DNA of 64,000 nt from Gautieria morchelliformis (Eukaryota > Basidiomycota > Agaricomycetes > Gomphales > Gomphaceae): contig WHVA01000308.1 of assembly GCA_015179125.1 (NCBI GenBank), positions 62,001-126,000 on the forward strand, in the 5' to 3' direction. Below are positions 31,714 through 44,825 of the stretch, piece by piece (position 1 is the stretch's first letter; every line of letters starts with the position of its first letter). Under the pieces are notes generated by a model. The model had not been told where the DNA came from. It ran no database searches and was given only the letters and a program-made list of their open reading frames with translations. A program made the position numbers and the translations under genes.

Positions 31714-34700
31714 CATGGAATCCAATCTGCTGAATGTGGCAGATATTTCAGACAGCGCGTCATCAGTGTCTCGATATGCTTTGTTAGCCATATGGAAGCT
31801 CTGTCCCCCCAGCCACATATCGTACCCAGTCGGCGCCGGGCCAGGGTCAAGTCCTCCTGCGTATCTGTGCAGCGTAGACCTGTTGTGCCAGCCCTGGAAT
31901 GCAGCGTGCATGTTGCTAGGCGTATCAGGGGTTGGCCTCATGCAGGGCAATGTTATTGTGATATGTAGGAGGTGGGGAAGGGTGTACGATAAGCCAGTAG
32001 CCTTTATAGGCTTGGGGATCGGTGGGATTTGAACTGTAACCATGTGGGTTCTGATCGGTGTGACCGAGCCTGAGTCAGGTCCCATATGTTCAGGTAGTTC
32101 CATTTTGATCTCAGGATCCCAGAGAAGACGGCCATGTCCATCGGGGAGCTCATCAATCGACGTGACATCCTGCTCCTCCAAATAAGCGTCAAATTTTGCC
32201 AGGTGGCGTATGGACTGGTACGAGAGCCAGGTTGTGTCATCATTTTGCCATCTAACTTCGAACCATGCGGCGCATCCCTTGCCACTATGTCAGAGGAAGG
32301 CATGTGGCTGCCACTCCGGCGCCACCATTCCCAAGTTGGTGACTTTATCGATCGATCGTCCTGGGAATTTCTGGTCATTGTTGGGGATGTGGATATGGAG
32401 TAGGTTGGCGTGGAATATAGGGTGTATATCCCAAGCCAGGAGCTCATTCGGTAGCGCTAGCCTGTAAGAGGTCTGCGGGACAATTTCCTGTAATATCTTG
32501 TAAGGGCCCACGAATTTTGGGGAGAGCTTTCTAGCACAGCCCTTGGGCAGTCTCAGGTTTTCTGTTGACAAATAGACTAGATCATCGACATGGAAAGGAG
32601 CCAACCTGCGATGGCTGTTGGCTGTTTGAGTCTGTTTGACATGTTGTACCAAGATTGCATTGTGTGCTGCCGTTAGTGCATCCTTTAGCCTCCTGGCAAA
32701 TGCCTGGACACCAGGGACAATGAATCGTTATTCCTCCAAATCAGGGGATGTGGTACCGCGCTGTAGTTTAGGAAGAAGGGAGAAAAACCCATCGTGTCAG
32801 AGCGGGCCATATTAAATGCAAACTTGACAAACGGGAGTTTTTGGACCCAATCTTTCTGATCAGATGAGATAGTGATTCATAACATTTGCCTAACCGTGCG
32901 GTTCACGCGTTCAGTTGCAGCATCTGTCTGGGGGTGGTAGGACGTTGACATTCTTAGCTCCGATCCGAGGAGCTTGTGTATATGTTCCCAAAAGGTAGCC
33001 GTGAACAGAGAGTCCCTGTCACTGACTATCCTTTCCAGCATGCCATGGAGTTTATACACATTGTCGAAGACTAATTCAGCTATTTGTTTCACACCGAAAC
33101 TCTGCTTCGATGGTGCTAGGTGTATCATAGCGTTAAATGATGGATAATGACACAAATCATGTCGAACTCGCCATGTCTGTTTGATGACGATGGCAGGGGA
33201 CCCACAAAGTCAATCCCTATCTGCTGCCAGCGTCGTGTCCGCATGTTCAGAGGCTTCAGTTTGCCATACTTCATGTGGTTAACTGGTTCAGCCGTGGCGC
33301 AAATGTGGCAGCTGGAGCAGAACGACTTTACATCATCGAACATGCCCAGCCACCAGAGGTGCTCACATAGGTAATGGAAGGTTTTCCTGCTAGCCATGTG
33401 TGTGAGTAAGGAGTGAGCATGTGAGATGAGGATCTCACATATGTTCCAGTCCTCATATCGCCCATTTGGTATGCATAATTTGGAGCCGCTGGTTTCTTGT
33501 AAAATGATGAGACCGTCCTGTATTGTGAAATTGTTGAAGTCGTGTGGTGTAGCCAGAATATTTTTAAAAAAGCTATCATCATGGTAAAGCTGCTTCAGCA
33601 CTCCTGGGAAGCTCAGAGATGGATCCATCATTGAGACCACTTCTGCAAATGGGGGTGGGTTGTACTCCTCATTTGCTGAGTCTGGTGTCTGTGATATAGG
33701 GTAGTCAGCTACATGATGCATGTCACGTTTTGGGGAGTCCGTGGTGGTAAGTGTGTTACGTATGTCCACTGCGTCTGCCTTTTTTGGATGAGCACGACGC
33801 ATCTATTTTGTCAAGTCCGCAGGTTTGTGTTTTCTCACGTATGTTGTCTGTACGGGCTTACTTGCTTTTGTCAGGGGTCGTACTGCCATGCCCTCTTCAT
33901 CATGCCTTATGGGTGGCTTTACCATGCAGCCGCTCATGGTTGTAGTGTGCTTGGCCATACTGGCAGCACCGAGGTGCATTACCAGTGAAGCCGTTGCCTC
34001 CGTGGCCGTACGTAAGGGCTGGAGGCATTGCGGTGGCCGTGGGGCCTGTGTTGGTAAGTCTTCTTCCTGTATGTATTCTTATCTGCTCCTCACTGTTCTA
34101 TCTGGTTCCGTGTTGTACATTTGTGATAACGTGTCAGCTACCACATTGGTTTCACCAGGGATGTAGTGTATTTTGAAGTCAAAGTCTCCTAGGACGTCAA
34201 TCCACCTGTGTTGTCTGGCTGACAAGTTCTTCTGGGTGAGTATGTATTCGAGCAGCTTGTGATCAGTGAATATCCGAAACCTGATTCCTTGAAGCAGATG
34301 ACAGAAGTGTTTGAGTGATTCTATTATCGCGAGCAGTTCATGGTCATGTACAGGGTAATTCTGTTGCGCAGGGTTAAATTTGGCTGACCAGAAAGCAATT
34401 GTTGCAGCATTTTTTATGTCTGCGCCTTGTGTCAGGACGCTGCCTGCGCCCCTAATGAGGCATCACAGATCAAGTTCACCGGTGGAGCATCTGCTGCATA
34501 GTCGATTGCGGTTCGGTGTGAATCCCGGTGAGTCTGTACAATTTGTTTCACAGAATTGAAGGCTCGTTGCCCCATCTCCACAATGCTGTTGATCCTGTTT
34601 GGTTCGTTAGGATTCCCATTGGCTTGCGTATGTCCTTGCAGTTTGGTGCTATGTAGCTGACAGTGCCTATGAAGGATGCCAGGGTATCCCTACCCGTAGG

Positions 34701-35258
34701 TGTTTTCCAGTTCAATATTTGGCCGACCTTTTCAGGATCCATGACAATTCCTTGTGCGTCAATTACGTGGCCCAGGATCTTCATTTCTTTTGCAAAAACT
34801 GGAGCTTATTGGGCATGGAAAGGTACATTTTTTTTCAGCGCAGGATGTCAATGACTAACTTGCAGTGTTTTATGTGGTCCTTGATTGAGTTTGAGTAAAT
34901 TACTATGTCATCGAGATATACATCCATGAAGACACCAAGGTGTGCACCAAAGATATTGTTCATGACAGCTTGGTATGTTGCTGGACTGTTGCAGTCTCTC
35001 TGCTGCATGACTAAACTCTCCATTGTGCAATCAGGTGTGTTGAAAGTCGTACGGCGGACATGTTTGTTGATAATGCGGATTTGCTCATACGCGTCCCTCC
35101 CATCTACCAACATTCTGAATGGGTGTCGTAGGACATTGGTCAGAATAGTTTCAATATTTGGGAGTGGGCTTACCAATTTGCGTGTGTTTTGATTCTGCTC
35201 ATGTTTGTCCAGTATGGTACGGATGTGGGGTTCTCCATTGGGACCGGGCTTCTTCATT
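31714..35258 (-). mobile_element. Ty3/gypsy fossil, main arm
   Basis: A minus-strand Ty3/gypsy pol region. From right to left: reverse transcriptase (about 35257-34550), RNase H (about 34500-34150), the zinc-binding and core parts of integrase (about 33800-32880) and a C-terminal, chromodomain-side segment (about 32650-32000). It is broken in several places and no paired LTRs were recognised. At 35258 it is interrupted by the KDZ element; its remaining 5' side resumes at 44597. It abuts the copia fossil at about 31714. The decay suggests an older copy than its neighbour. Confidence 0.85.
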
Positions 35259-35636
35259 CACCTGGGTAGCGCCCATATCGCCTCTATTTATAAGTTTGAT
35301 GGTGCCCCTTGCGCGGTTCTAGTTAGAGGGATCTAGCTATGCTATGCTGTACCAGCAATCGTTCAGCTCTCCCTCGGAATTCTTTTTGAAAAACCCAATG
35401 CCCTGGCTCGTTCCTGGGGCTCCAGGACACGGTCCCATATCTACTCAAACCTACAGTGCCAAACTCACATGACTTCTCAAAGCCTCAAACCTTCTCAACG
35501 TCATTGACGACGCTGTTGGTTTGAAAGTTGACTTCTCACAGTTTTTGAGGTTTCTTTAGTTCAAACATATTTCAAGTGATTCCAGTTAATTTTACTGTAA
35601 CAAGGTTGCTCAGTTTCAAATATCATTTTTTATTCG

Positions 35637-37862
35637 CTATACACTCCTCCCCTCATTGCCTTCCTCGTCAATAATTGTCCTACTCTTGACCACCTTAGAG
35701 GCATGTACAGATGCCTTGCGACGCTTGTAAACTGTCTCCCCAGCAGCTTCTTTCGCATGATTCTCTTCAATTCTGGCCTCAAGGTCCTCCTCGCTCAATT
35801 TCTCCCACCTGCAGATTCCATCAGTCAGTGCCTTATGCAAACTGTTGAGTTCCATGCGAGTGCCGGCCTTGGCTGGATTAACGACCTTCTTCAGTGGCCA
35901 GCCTTGTATTACCACCCCCCAATTCTCCACCACTCGCCGCTCATAGTTCTCATAATTCATAAGTGGCTTGTCCAATATATTATACTTGAGGAGGATACTT
36001 GCTATGCACACGGTGAGATTCAGCAATATATTAAGGCTCAGCCACATACCTAACCCCTCCTGAATTATTTGATGACACTCGCTTACAATGGCTTTCCTAC
36101 CCAAATGTTTTGAATTTACATGACCTGTGCATTGTATTAGAAGATAAAAGAATACCAATCAGTAATCACACACCTTTATCTAGGCCAGCAATGACATATG
36201 ACTCCAATTGGAGTGCGAGCCATTTAGGATCGAGGTTCAGGACATCTTTCACAAAATTCTCCGCTACTCCTGAAAACCAAACCTTGGGTTCATGGTACTG
36301 CTCAACATCTCCGCGTACAGCAATATAAAATCCCTCCATGCCTGTTCTTTCATGTGCAGCAGACCACTGAAGTGAAATGATAATGATTTTGAATAATATT
36401 CATTTAATATGATAAGCAGCTTACTTCACGATCCATCGCTGAGAACGTGGCATTGACATCCTTCTGCATCGCTTTTGGATGAACCCTTCTAACCTTCGCA
36501 CGATCCTCACGAAGTTCTATGAGCTCTTGCTGAAGAAGCTTACGCTCAGCAGTGTTGATCTTGTGATACTTCGCTTGAAGCTCTGAGAGGTTCTCATTGA
36601 AATATGACAGAAGCTTGTGTCATTCACCTTCGAGACCTACCAAGTATTTATTAGATTATGTTCTTGAACTATTAATATTAAAAACCTTGATTGACTTCCT
36701 CCAACTCCCTCTTTGTAAATGTGTTCCATGCATTTGGTGCACGTCGAGTATGGAGCATATGACCCCCAAGTAGCAGCTGTTGATTAGTCCATGATAAAGA
36801 GGTAAAATGTATCAAGTTAATATACTATCAGTTTGCTGAGTAGATACTGTTAACTTACCGTCCATAACTCGAGGATATTTGTGCAGATCTCCCAACATGC
36901 TCCACGCAAGCGGTATCCAGTGCCTTTGTGAGTTCTTCATGTTTGGTGTGATTCCTGGCCTTCTGCTCTGTTGTCAGGCTCCTTCGTATGCGTTTGCCTT
37001 TGGTAGATAGTTCTTGTGGCATCGGGTAGGCACAAACATTTGGAAAAAACAATGCAATCTTCACGTGACCTAATTCATCGGCTACATTAGCAGACTTAGG
37101 AATGTTTATGAAGATTTTAAAAAAATTGAACAGAGGGGGGGATGTTGTTGTATTAAATAATAGTCAACGTCCAAATGGCGGACAAGGGCTGTTCTTTTAC
37201 CAAGAAATCACATCTATCATTGTCTACTTACCTATCCACTCCCGGTATATCTAATAAGCTACCATTAAGCTCAAAAGGTTCTCCATGTGGGCTTCCAACC
37301 CACAGTCTTTGAGGACATGTTCCCATCGGCTTTGGGGATACTTGGGATTCCCAGTTATGCACTTCGCAATTTGACAGCCTATGAGTGGAGCTGCATCTAT
37401 ATCCTCCAAAGCACGGTGGAGGTCTTTGCTGAATGCATATGGCCTGCATAGAGCAGGCACAACAGGCATATGAATGACAGGACCAGCGGTAGAGCCTGGG
37501 AGAAGTATATTTTGAGTAAACTGGAAGGGGGGGACTGTGGTTGGCAGCGATTCTGGTTCGGTTTTCACAGCTGGATGAGAGGGGGAAGCCAGGGGTGCAA
37601 CACCTTCTATTAGTTTTAGTTTCTCAATCTCCAAGCAGGCCTCAGGGCTCCAATCACCAAACGACTGCCATAGGGTGGCTTCCCCGTCAAGTGATGGTTG
37701 ATGGCGAATCCTCGATGGCTGTTTCTTGGTGGGTGGTTGTTCGGTTGCAGATTTAGATGTGCTTTTCTTTGAAGCAGATGCAAGCACTGTGGGAGAGGTG
37801 GGTGGAGTCCGCAAGACAGGGAATGAGGACCTAGGCATGGCCAACTGGGGCTCAGGGTCCAT
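35637..37862 (-). pseudogene. KDZ-associated accessory gene
   Basis: Multi-exon minus-strand gene starting MDPEPQLAMPRSSFPVLRTP (37862). Later exons give KRIRRSLTTEQKARNHTKHE (about 37064-36855), RRAPNAWNTFTKRELEEVNQ (about 36760-36690), KVRRVHPKAMQKDVNATFSA and GMEGFYIAVRGDVEQYHEPK (about 36500-36290), and NYERRVVENWGVVIQGWPLK with the basic tail YKRRKASVHASK ending at 35637. The pattern APNAWN...DVNATF...GFYIAVRG...VENWGV is one I associate with proteins encoded beside KDZ transposases in Agaricomycetes; their function is unknown. An in-frame TGA occurs at 36620-36622 (GLEGE-stop-HKLLSYF). Exon limits are approximate. Confidence 0.62.
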
Positions 37863-37899
37863 CCAGGAAGGACAAGTGTCAGCCGTCCTTTGTCAATGG

Positions 37900-40800
37900 C
37901 AGAGCTTGAATCAGCACTAACATGCCCTCGGCAAGCCTCTCGCTGCAAGACACCTGGCAAGGCTAAGTGGTGCCAGAAGATGTCCATCATATCTTGACAA
38001 GCCAGGTTCATCTCCTCAGAATGAAGGGTGATACGAGGTGCATGTACTGAAACATTGATCTCCGAAGGTGTAATATCACCACCTCCACTGTAATCGGTGC
38101 GAGCAGTAAAAGTAATCGCTACGCAATCAGTATAGCTGTCAAGATTGGTTTTTAGGCGTTAATATTGTGCATTAGTGAACACAGCGAATGCCTGAATAAC
38201 TTGTGCAAATAAGTATGCCATTCAGCGAATAGGTGAACCAATAAATGTTCACAAGATAAGAGGGTTGCCCGAGCGGAGCTCGCCCTATCTACAGTCGTAG
38301 CGAAATAGCCCGTGGCACTTGACGATGTAACGTACAAGGTGTCACGAAAGGGCTGTCTAAGTAGTGACAATCCCTTCGCCGACAGCACAGAAAACAGTTC
38401 GAAGGCTAAGGTAACGAAGATGAAGTATGAGAACTCACCAGTGATGCCTAAGTCCTCTTCTGGTTGAAGATAGAAATCTCCAGGATAAGGCTCAAGATGA
38501 TGATCACAGTGAGGTCAAGATTGCACAAGATGGACGACGTATGATAATTGAACTGAGGAACATACATGCGAATGTAAACTACTTATATCGAATGCTCATA
38601 AGGTATCAGTGAATAGGAAAGAGGCCATCGTGAGTCAGGGTTGGATAGGGGTGCACAGTCGTGATACAAAATAGATGAAATAAACATACAATAGAGTGAG
38701 GGAAGAGTGCGAACATGAAATGACGGAGAGTAAAGGTGGCGAAGGTATTTATGTACGAAACCATGGCTTGGGACACGCATATACACCACCCTGCATGGAC
38801 TCTTCGTCTGCTGGGTTGATCCCACATGACCTACCGGTAGGACGCCCTGCGAACACATCTTTTGCCATATGAACACCCAAAGGGGTTGGATTGAGAAGCT
38901 GATGGGGCCGGTGTTAAACCATCATACCGGGTAGGGGATGTCGATTGTGTTTGATGGCGTGCCTGCCGGCGAATGATGCGAGCAGCGAATAGTCGTTCGG
39001 CGAATGCGAGGAAGGGCGAACGGAGATGACATAGGGGAGGAGTGGTCAATGTGGGGGGCGAAGCCGAGCAAACACAGAGGAAGAGTGGCGAAAAGGGAAA
39101 TGAGGACGACTAGGTGCAGAAAATACACAAGCCGTGACAATCTGATCGTAGGGGCATCCTCGAAAGAGGGTTGAGCAGGGGAGGTAACAAGACCAGCGAA
39201 GAACTACGGGGTCAGTCCAAAGATGTCGATCGCGCTGTGATGGCGTGGCTATGGTGAATGGGGCGAACAGTGAAGATCGGCCGCCGAACATGGCACGGGC
39301 GATCGGAGCGAACACAGGGGTGGAGTGAGGAATGAATGGACAGAGCATCTGGGTATAGGAAATAAACACGTCATGACAATAGTGTTCTAGAAGAGTCAAC
39401 TATAAGGCATTTAAAAAGTTGTATCCTTATCTGCAATCATTGGACACACCGTGGCATCGACCTGGGAGGTCATATCAACATATACATCCTCCCGTTGGTA
39501 ACTGTCCTGTATAAAGGATGCATGAACCTTACGAGGTGATGCATCTACCTTCTGTTACGACTGTTCTGCTCAACCATCTCCGCCACCTCCGCATATCCTC
39601 CGTATCATCTCCGCACCACCTCCAACTCTATTCCACACCATCTGCAACATCCACAACCCTCTACCTCGACCCCTTGTTCTTTCAGTACCCCTGGCCACCT
39701 CCAGATACCGGCCCCCATACTCGACCCTGAACACAGCAAGATACCATTTCCATAATTCTGTTTGTTCTGATGCCTCTTGTACTTACTCACCTTGTTCTTT
39801 GCCATTGTACTTACCCTACCCTGCACCCCCCTTGTCATCCCATTGTTCCGCATTAGTTACTTGCCCTGTATGTCTATCTGATTCCCGCACTCTCCAGAAT
39901 TTGCTTAGTACCATACCATTACCTGTTGCTTCTGCTCTTTTTATAAAACCTCCTCATGTATGTCTCCGTTTCTGCAATCAGATAATCAACTTCAATACGT
40001 GATTCCCTTCGCACTGTCTCCTGTTCTTAGTACAGCTAGTTTTGCTAGTCTTGTCTCCTTCCGCTCTCGACCCTCTGTCCTCCGCCTCTTCCGACCTTTG
40101 TTCTCCGGCCCTCGACCCTCGACCCTCAGTACTCTGTTCCTAACCTCCACCTTCTCCAATATCCACAAGTTAATTCCAAAATACTTAGGACGGTAGTTCA
40201 TCAGGGGCGCAACACATAAGTTGAAGCCGTTGTCCTTTCCAGTTCCGACCTCCGGGAATTCCGATACGTAACACCTTCCCTAGTCTGATGTGTCCAGCTG
40301 CCAGAATGCCTGGCCGCTCCCCAGACAGATTTTCAATGGAGTTTGATGGCTCATAGGAGGTATAATCCCTCATTAACTGTATTTTCAGACACTGAAGAGT
40401 GTTGGCAATGAGAATGAGCAGGTAGGCTGATATGGTGTGTAGTTGCTGCGAACAAAGATGTGACTGTCATGTCACACAGCTTTACTGCATGTTTGTGGGC
40501 CCCTTGACCTGCTGCAGTTGTTGGAAATGACAACACTACCAGACTGTAATTATGTCAGATAATATGATAGTGCGAGTTTATTGTCCCCTATTCACATTTC
40601 CTTACAAATTTTGGAGCAGATTTCTGAAGTTGCAATACCTTCGATGTAGCTGTATATATGCATGTACAGTAAGTACCATATGTGGGCAGAGTAAGACTTT
40701 TGAAGTCACCTTCCTAAAGCTTAGATATTGTGAACTGTAAGGTTACTGAGTATTGAACATATAGCTTGAATATGTCAGACAGAAACAAGAATACATACAA

Positions 40801-40921
40801 TTGGAGAAAGGATGTGTAACAAAGTGTGGGTACTTGTATTAGTCCCACTGGGTATATATACACAACACGCAAAACTGTGCACTTGATTCAAACGACTGGC
40901 AACTGGAATACACATAAGATC
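37900..40921. other. Spacer between the KDZ genes, partly tandem-repetitive
   Basis: About 3 kb without a recognisable gene. Between about 38900 and 39400 two diverged copies of a roughly 240-bp unit occur, each rich in GCGAA(C/T) words and ending near AAATA(C/A)ACA...GTGACAAT / ATGACAAT. Around 39480-39560 a promoter-like TGTATAAAGG is followed by pyrimidine-rich sequence to about 40190. This last part recalls an LTR, but no flanking duplication or second copy supports that. Confidence 0.35.
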
Positions 40922-43900
40922 CTATATTTGAGTACTCTCAAGGAATTCTCCTAAGCGTAGCACCTCATCATTAGCCTGATCATCATCGCCGACTTCCATA
41001 TCCTGTTCAGCTTCCAGCACCTCGATCATCACACTCTCTTCTGGCATGCTAGGATTGACGGTGGTACTGGGATCATGGACCTCCATATGTCCCAGCTTTA
41101 CTCCTGGCATAGAAACACCTGTAAACCCAGGTAATTCGTAAATGGCACGAAGGCGAGCCCTGTGAATATTGTTCACATGGCTTCGTGCGTGGAACAGAGA
41201 CAGGAGTTCGGTTGCTAGTTCGGGTTGAGTGCTGCTGAGACGTTGATATGTGTTCTTCAGCTGCCTATCCTCATCTTGGACCCATGTGTGCATGCGACAA
41301 ATTTCAATATTAAGACATTGGATCTCCTCTCTTGCTCGAACCATTTTGAAGTACTTCGATGCTACCAGTCGATTTGCAGGTATGCTCCAGGCTTTCTCTG
41401 TGATATAATGCCGTGACTGCTTGAGCAATTCGAAGTCTGCCAGCATTCCATACCCAGCTACATCACGATACTCCAAACGAGGACGCGGCGGGTTTTGCAT
41501 GGGGGCCAATAAATTGTATTTGTCCAGGGCAGTATGGACTGCCACTGATCGCCGTGTAATTGCCTTGGAAATATGCTTACGCATCTTATAGCCTGATACA
41601 TACTGAGATCAAAAAAATATGAATGCATATGACGTGAAATCCTTACAAGTACCCATGAGATTAGCCTTGGCTAGTTCAAACAGCCGTGCCACTACAAGGC
41701 CCTCAAGTTGTTCCACCACTCTAGTAAAATGTTGATTATTGATGTAGGCAGCTGCTTCCTGATAAGCAGGGTGTTCATGAGTCCACCGTTTGTTAAGCCC
41801 AAGCCGTCGTTCAATATCCTCAACCACGTTCATAGCCAGTTCCAATTTGCGAAGGGTGCTGCGGCACTCAGCCGTGCCTTGACCTCAGATTCTTCTGCAG
41901 CTGAAAGGGTGCCTGATGGTGCCAAACTGGAGGGGTGTATTCAAGCCATTGTACAGTTGTCATGCTCCCCCATCGCTCACTAAAGAGGTTATTACGCATC
42001 ATGCGATCAAGAAGTAAAGTGAACACTTACTTCTGCTGGTCAAGCTTTTGCAATGCCTCAACGTAAGCCACTTTCAGAGCATCCTCTGGTGGCTCTTTCC
42101 CTGAATTGGAAAGGTAGGTGAACTCTTCATCATGCCAAGAAATGAAACCTTCATCGGTATACCCATGAGCAGATTTGAATGCTTCCACTTCTGGGATGTA
42201 TTCATTGATAATTGACAAGGCTTGCTTGTAATTGTTGTACATAAAGTTCGCTGCAATGATAAATCAGTGGCATGTATATGATGACACACTTGAACGTACT
42301 CAGCTCGAGGTATTTGTCATCATCCCATTGTTGAAAATGTAAGTCGATGAATTGGAGATAATGGAAGTATGATGCATGTCAGATAAGTCTGGCTACAGCA
42401 TTGGAAGCCGAAAAGAGTCTTTCACAGGTTTCAAGATCTTCAAGTCCCACACCAGGTAGGTAGGTACATTGGGTGCCATTTGAGCTGACACAGTCGTCCA
42501 TGAGCATGTCCATTAAATGCATTTAGTGCCATTGTGAGTTGTTTGTTGTGTGCATCTTCAGAAAGTGAGCTGTTGTGGACTGTCGCCATAAATGAGCAGG
42601 CAATGTCAGATCCAACACATTGGTCCTCTTGGAAGACTTTGAGGATCTTCTCCAAGGTCGCTAATCCATACTTAGCAAGCTCTCCACTTTTCCACATCTC
42701 CACGAATGTCTGCACAAAGCCATGCCGGCATGCACACACAAATCCACCTGTCTGTTCAAAAACCTTGACAGTTTCCTCATAAATTGCATTGGCAGCCACC
42801 CAGTTCTCTGTGCAAAGAGTCTTGTCATTTCCATAAAGAGGTGCTTTGTTGATAGTTGTTTTTATCCCATTCTTAGATGCCATTGCCTTACCAGGACGTT
42901 GACCAACATCATCCTTGAACCTGTCTACCTGACTGGGCAAAATATGATAATCACTGTGAAAGACACGTTCATCAGTGTGGCCAGCACCATTAATATGCTT
43001 GAGGGACATGTTTCCGTCCATTTCTTGAAGCCGTGCTGGTATTAGTGGTGTTTCATCCTCAACCTATATATTGTCAGTATGTGAAGAAGTGAATACCCAA
43101 ATACTTACCCTGTAGCTGCATGGCAGGCAGGCGTTGAGTAAATGCCAGTCTGCTCCATCCCGGCCGAGTGCCTGGTTAACCAGCAGGGAGACATGTCGCA
43201 GTAGATCCAAGTAGACATCAAATGTGTTGGACAATTGAATTCTAAAGTGTGGTGAATAAGTGACCTACCAAGAGGTTTCGTTTCAATGAGATCAATATAA
43301 ATAAGTTAAAGGCAAAACTTACATTATGCACTACACACAGCACCTTACACATAGCTTGGACACTGAATCCTGATTGTCTCCTTCAAATTTGGTGATAGAA
43401 CTCAAGAGCGTCAAGTGTGATCGCGATGGAGGGATCATTGGGGGTGCTGCCAAGTAAACTTGCACGCAACAGCGATACATTGGTGAGTTCATCCGGTCCC
43501 TGTGCTATATCATGACACAGAACATATTCTGAATGTAGCAAACATATCAATGTGCTGCATCAGAAGCAACTGCAGATATCACCTTTGAGGTCAATAACGG
43601 TGACCTGGAAGTACTTGTCTGCTGTCTGAACAACATCACGTGTGCCATTGTCAAACTGAGGCTCTTGCAGATCCACTAAAGCCAATAGAGGTTGTGTTGC
43701 CTTGGTTTTGTTGTGTTTCCAGTAAAGATATGCTGAGACAAGTGCGGGGGCTTGTATTTCCCATTCAGAATGCATTGCTTGGTTACAATGCAAGCAACTC
43801 TGCCTATCCTGTTGACGGCGCGAATAGTACCTTTGAAGAAATTATACTGTTGGACGGCATGTAACGAGAAGATAAAGTTTGGATGTACGGACCTTTGAAA

Positions 43901-44318
43901 GGCATCCCGTTGTGCATTGTCAACCGCACGCCCTTGATGACTTACCATCTCTGCATAATCTCCATTTGACTCACTAGACACATCACTCCCATGGCCATAT
44001 TCATGAGTGGGCATGCCATTGTTGTCATTAACATTGAAGCCTGACCAATCAAGACCTACTTCAAGTTGCGCTTCCGCGATCCTCTGACGGGCTGCAGCTG
44101 TTAGACCTTTGATACTGCTCAGCAGGATAGTTCTATGACATGTAGTGTAGGATGAACACACCTCTAAATCTCTCCTCTTGTTCCCATTTATGTGCAAGTC
44201 AATCTCTACGGATTTGTGCAAGATTAGCCTTAACTGTCTGAGAGTTAGTGAGACCTCGATGGACAGTGTAGGTAACATGTGATGAAGTGAGCCGTCCCCC
44301 TTTCTTGCGCTTGCCCAT
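40922..44318 (-). pseudogene. KDZ transposase
   Basis: Starts at ATG 44318 (MGKRKKGGRLTSSHVTYTVH, RGLTNSQTVKANLAQIRR, a typical KDZ N-terminus) just inside the inverted repeat. Exons then give LTAAARQRIAEAQLEVGLDW, NDPSIAITLDALEFYHQI, and a cysteine block LLNACLPCSY. The catalytic region 43021-42440 begins MDGNMSLKHINGAGHTDERV and includes FEQTGGFVCACRHGFVQTFV, MWKSGELAKYGLATLEKIL and GSDIACSF...AFNGHAHGRLCQLK. The C-terminal part 41584-40922 has AITRRSVAVHTALDKYNLLA and REEIQCLNIEICRMHTWVQDE. Short introns separate the exons. An in-frame TGA lies at 43383-43385 after EFYHQI, where relatives have arginine. The protein mediates excision and integration in the nucleus. The family call is strong, exon limits approximate. 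Confidence 0.82.
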
Positions 44319-44596
44319 ACGAGTAGTTGTATGTGACTGCCAACTGACGAGTGTTGGTGAGCACGTGCAATATTCACATGAGTTTGGGGTTTGAGTAGAT
44401 ATGGGACCGTGTCCCGGAGCCCCAGGAATGAGCCAGGGCATTGGGTTTTTCAAAAAAAATTCCGAGGGAGAGCTGAACACTGGTATGATTGCTTGTACAG
44501 CGTAGCATAGCTAGATCCCTCTAACTAGAACCACGCAAGGGGCACCACCAAACTTCTAAATAGAGGTGATATGGGCGCTACCCAGGTGTCTTCATT

Positions 44597-44825
44597 ACTA
44601 TCAGCATAGCTACTGCATTGCATCCAGGCCTGAAGCGTCACCGACCCGTTTTCAGATAGTTGTCACGTTTTGCTCGCCATAGGTTTTTTGCTGCTTCAGG
44701 ACATCGTGATGGTCTCCAATTGTAAGATTTTGATTCGTCTATTATTGGTATGGTATGGTTAATGGACCTCAGAGCTGGCAGTGGCGTTTCTGTGAAAGAC
44801 TAAGAGATGTCGGTATTGGAATAGG
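44597..44825 (-). mobile_element. Ty3/gypsy fossil, other arm beyond the KDZ insertion
   Basis: Sequence directly beyond the right-hand KDZ target duplication fits the upstream side of the gypsy reverse-transcriptase region that ends at 35258, in the same orientation. Only about 100-200 bases can be followed before recognition is lost. It shows that the KDZ transposon inserted into an already present gypsy copy. Confidence 0.55.

Larger units (their letters stand above)
35259..44588 (-). mobile_element. KDZ (Kyakuja-Dileera-Zisupton) DNA transposon, complete ends
   Basis: A 9,330-bp element with terminal inverted repeats of about 215 bp (left from 35259, right ending 44588) beginning CACCTGGGTAGCGCCCATAT and about 90% identical between arms. 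It is flanked by the perfect 8-bp target duplication TCTTCATT (35251-35258 and 44589-44596). It carries two minus-strand gene units: a KDZ transposase (about 44318-40922) and a second protein often found with KDZ transposases in mushrooms (about 37862-35637). A 3-kb non-coding spacer separates them. KDZ elements are large cut-and-paste transposons; 8-9-bp duplications are expected. It sits within a gypsy fossil. Both genes have premature stops, so this copy is probably inactive although structurally complete. Confidence 0.9.

Noticed and set aside
39388-40211. Solo LTR inside the KDZ spacer (TGTTCTAG ... GCGCAACA, with TGTATAAAGG)
   Set aside because: No flanking target duplication and no second copy seen; left as promoter-like spacer.
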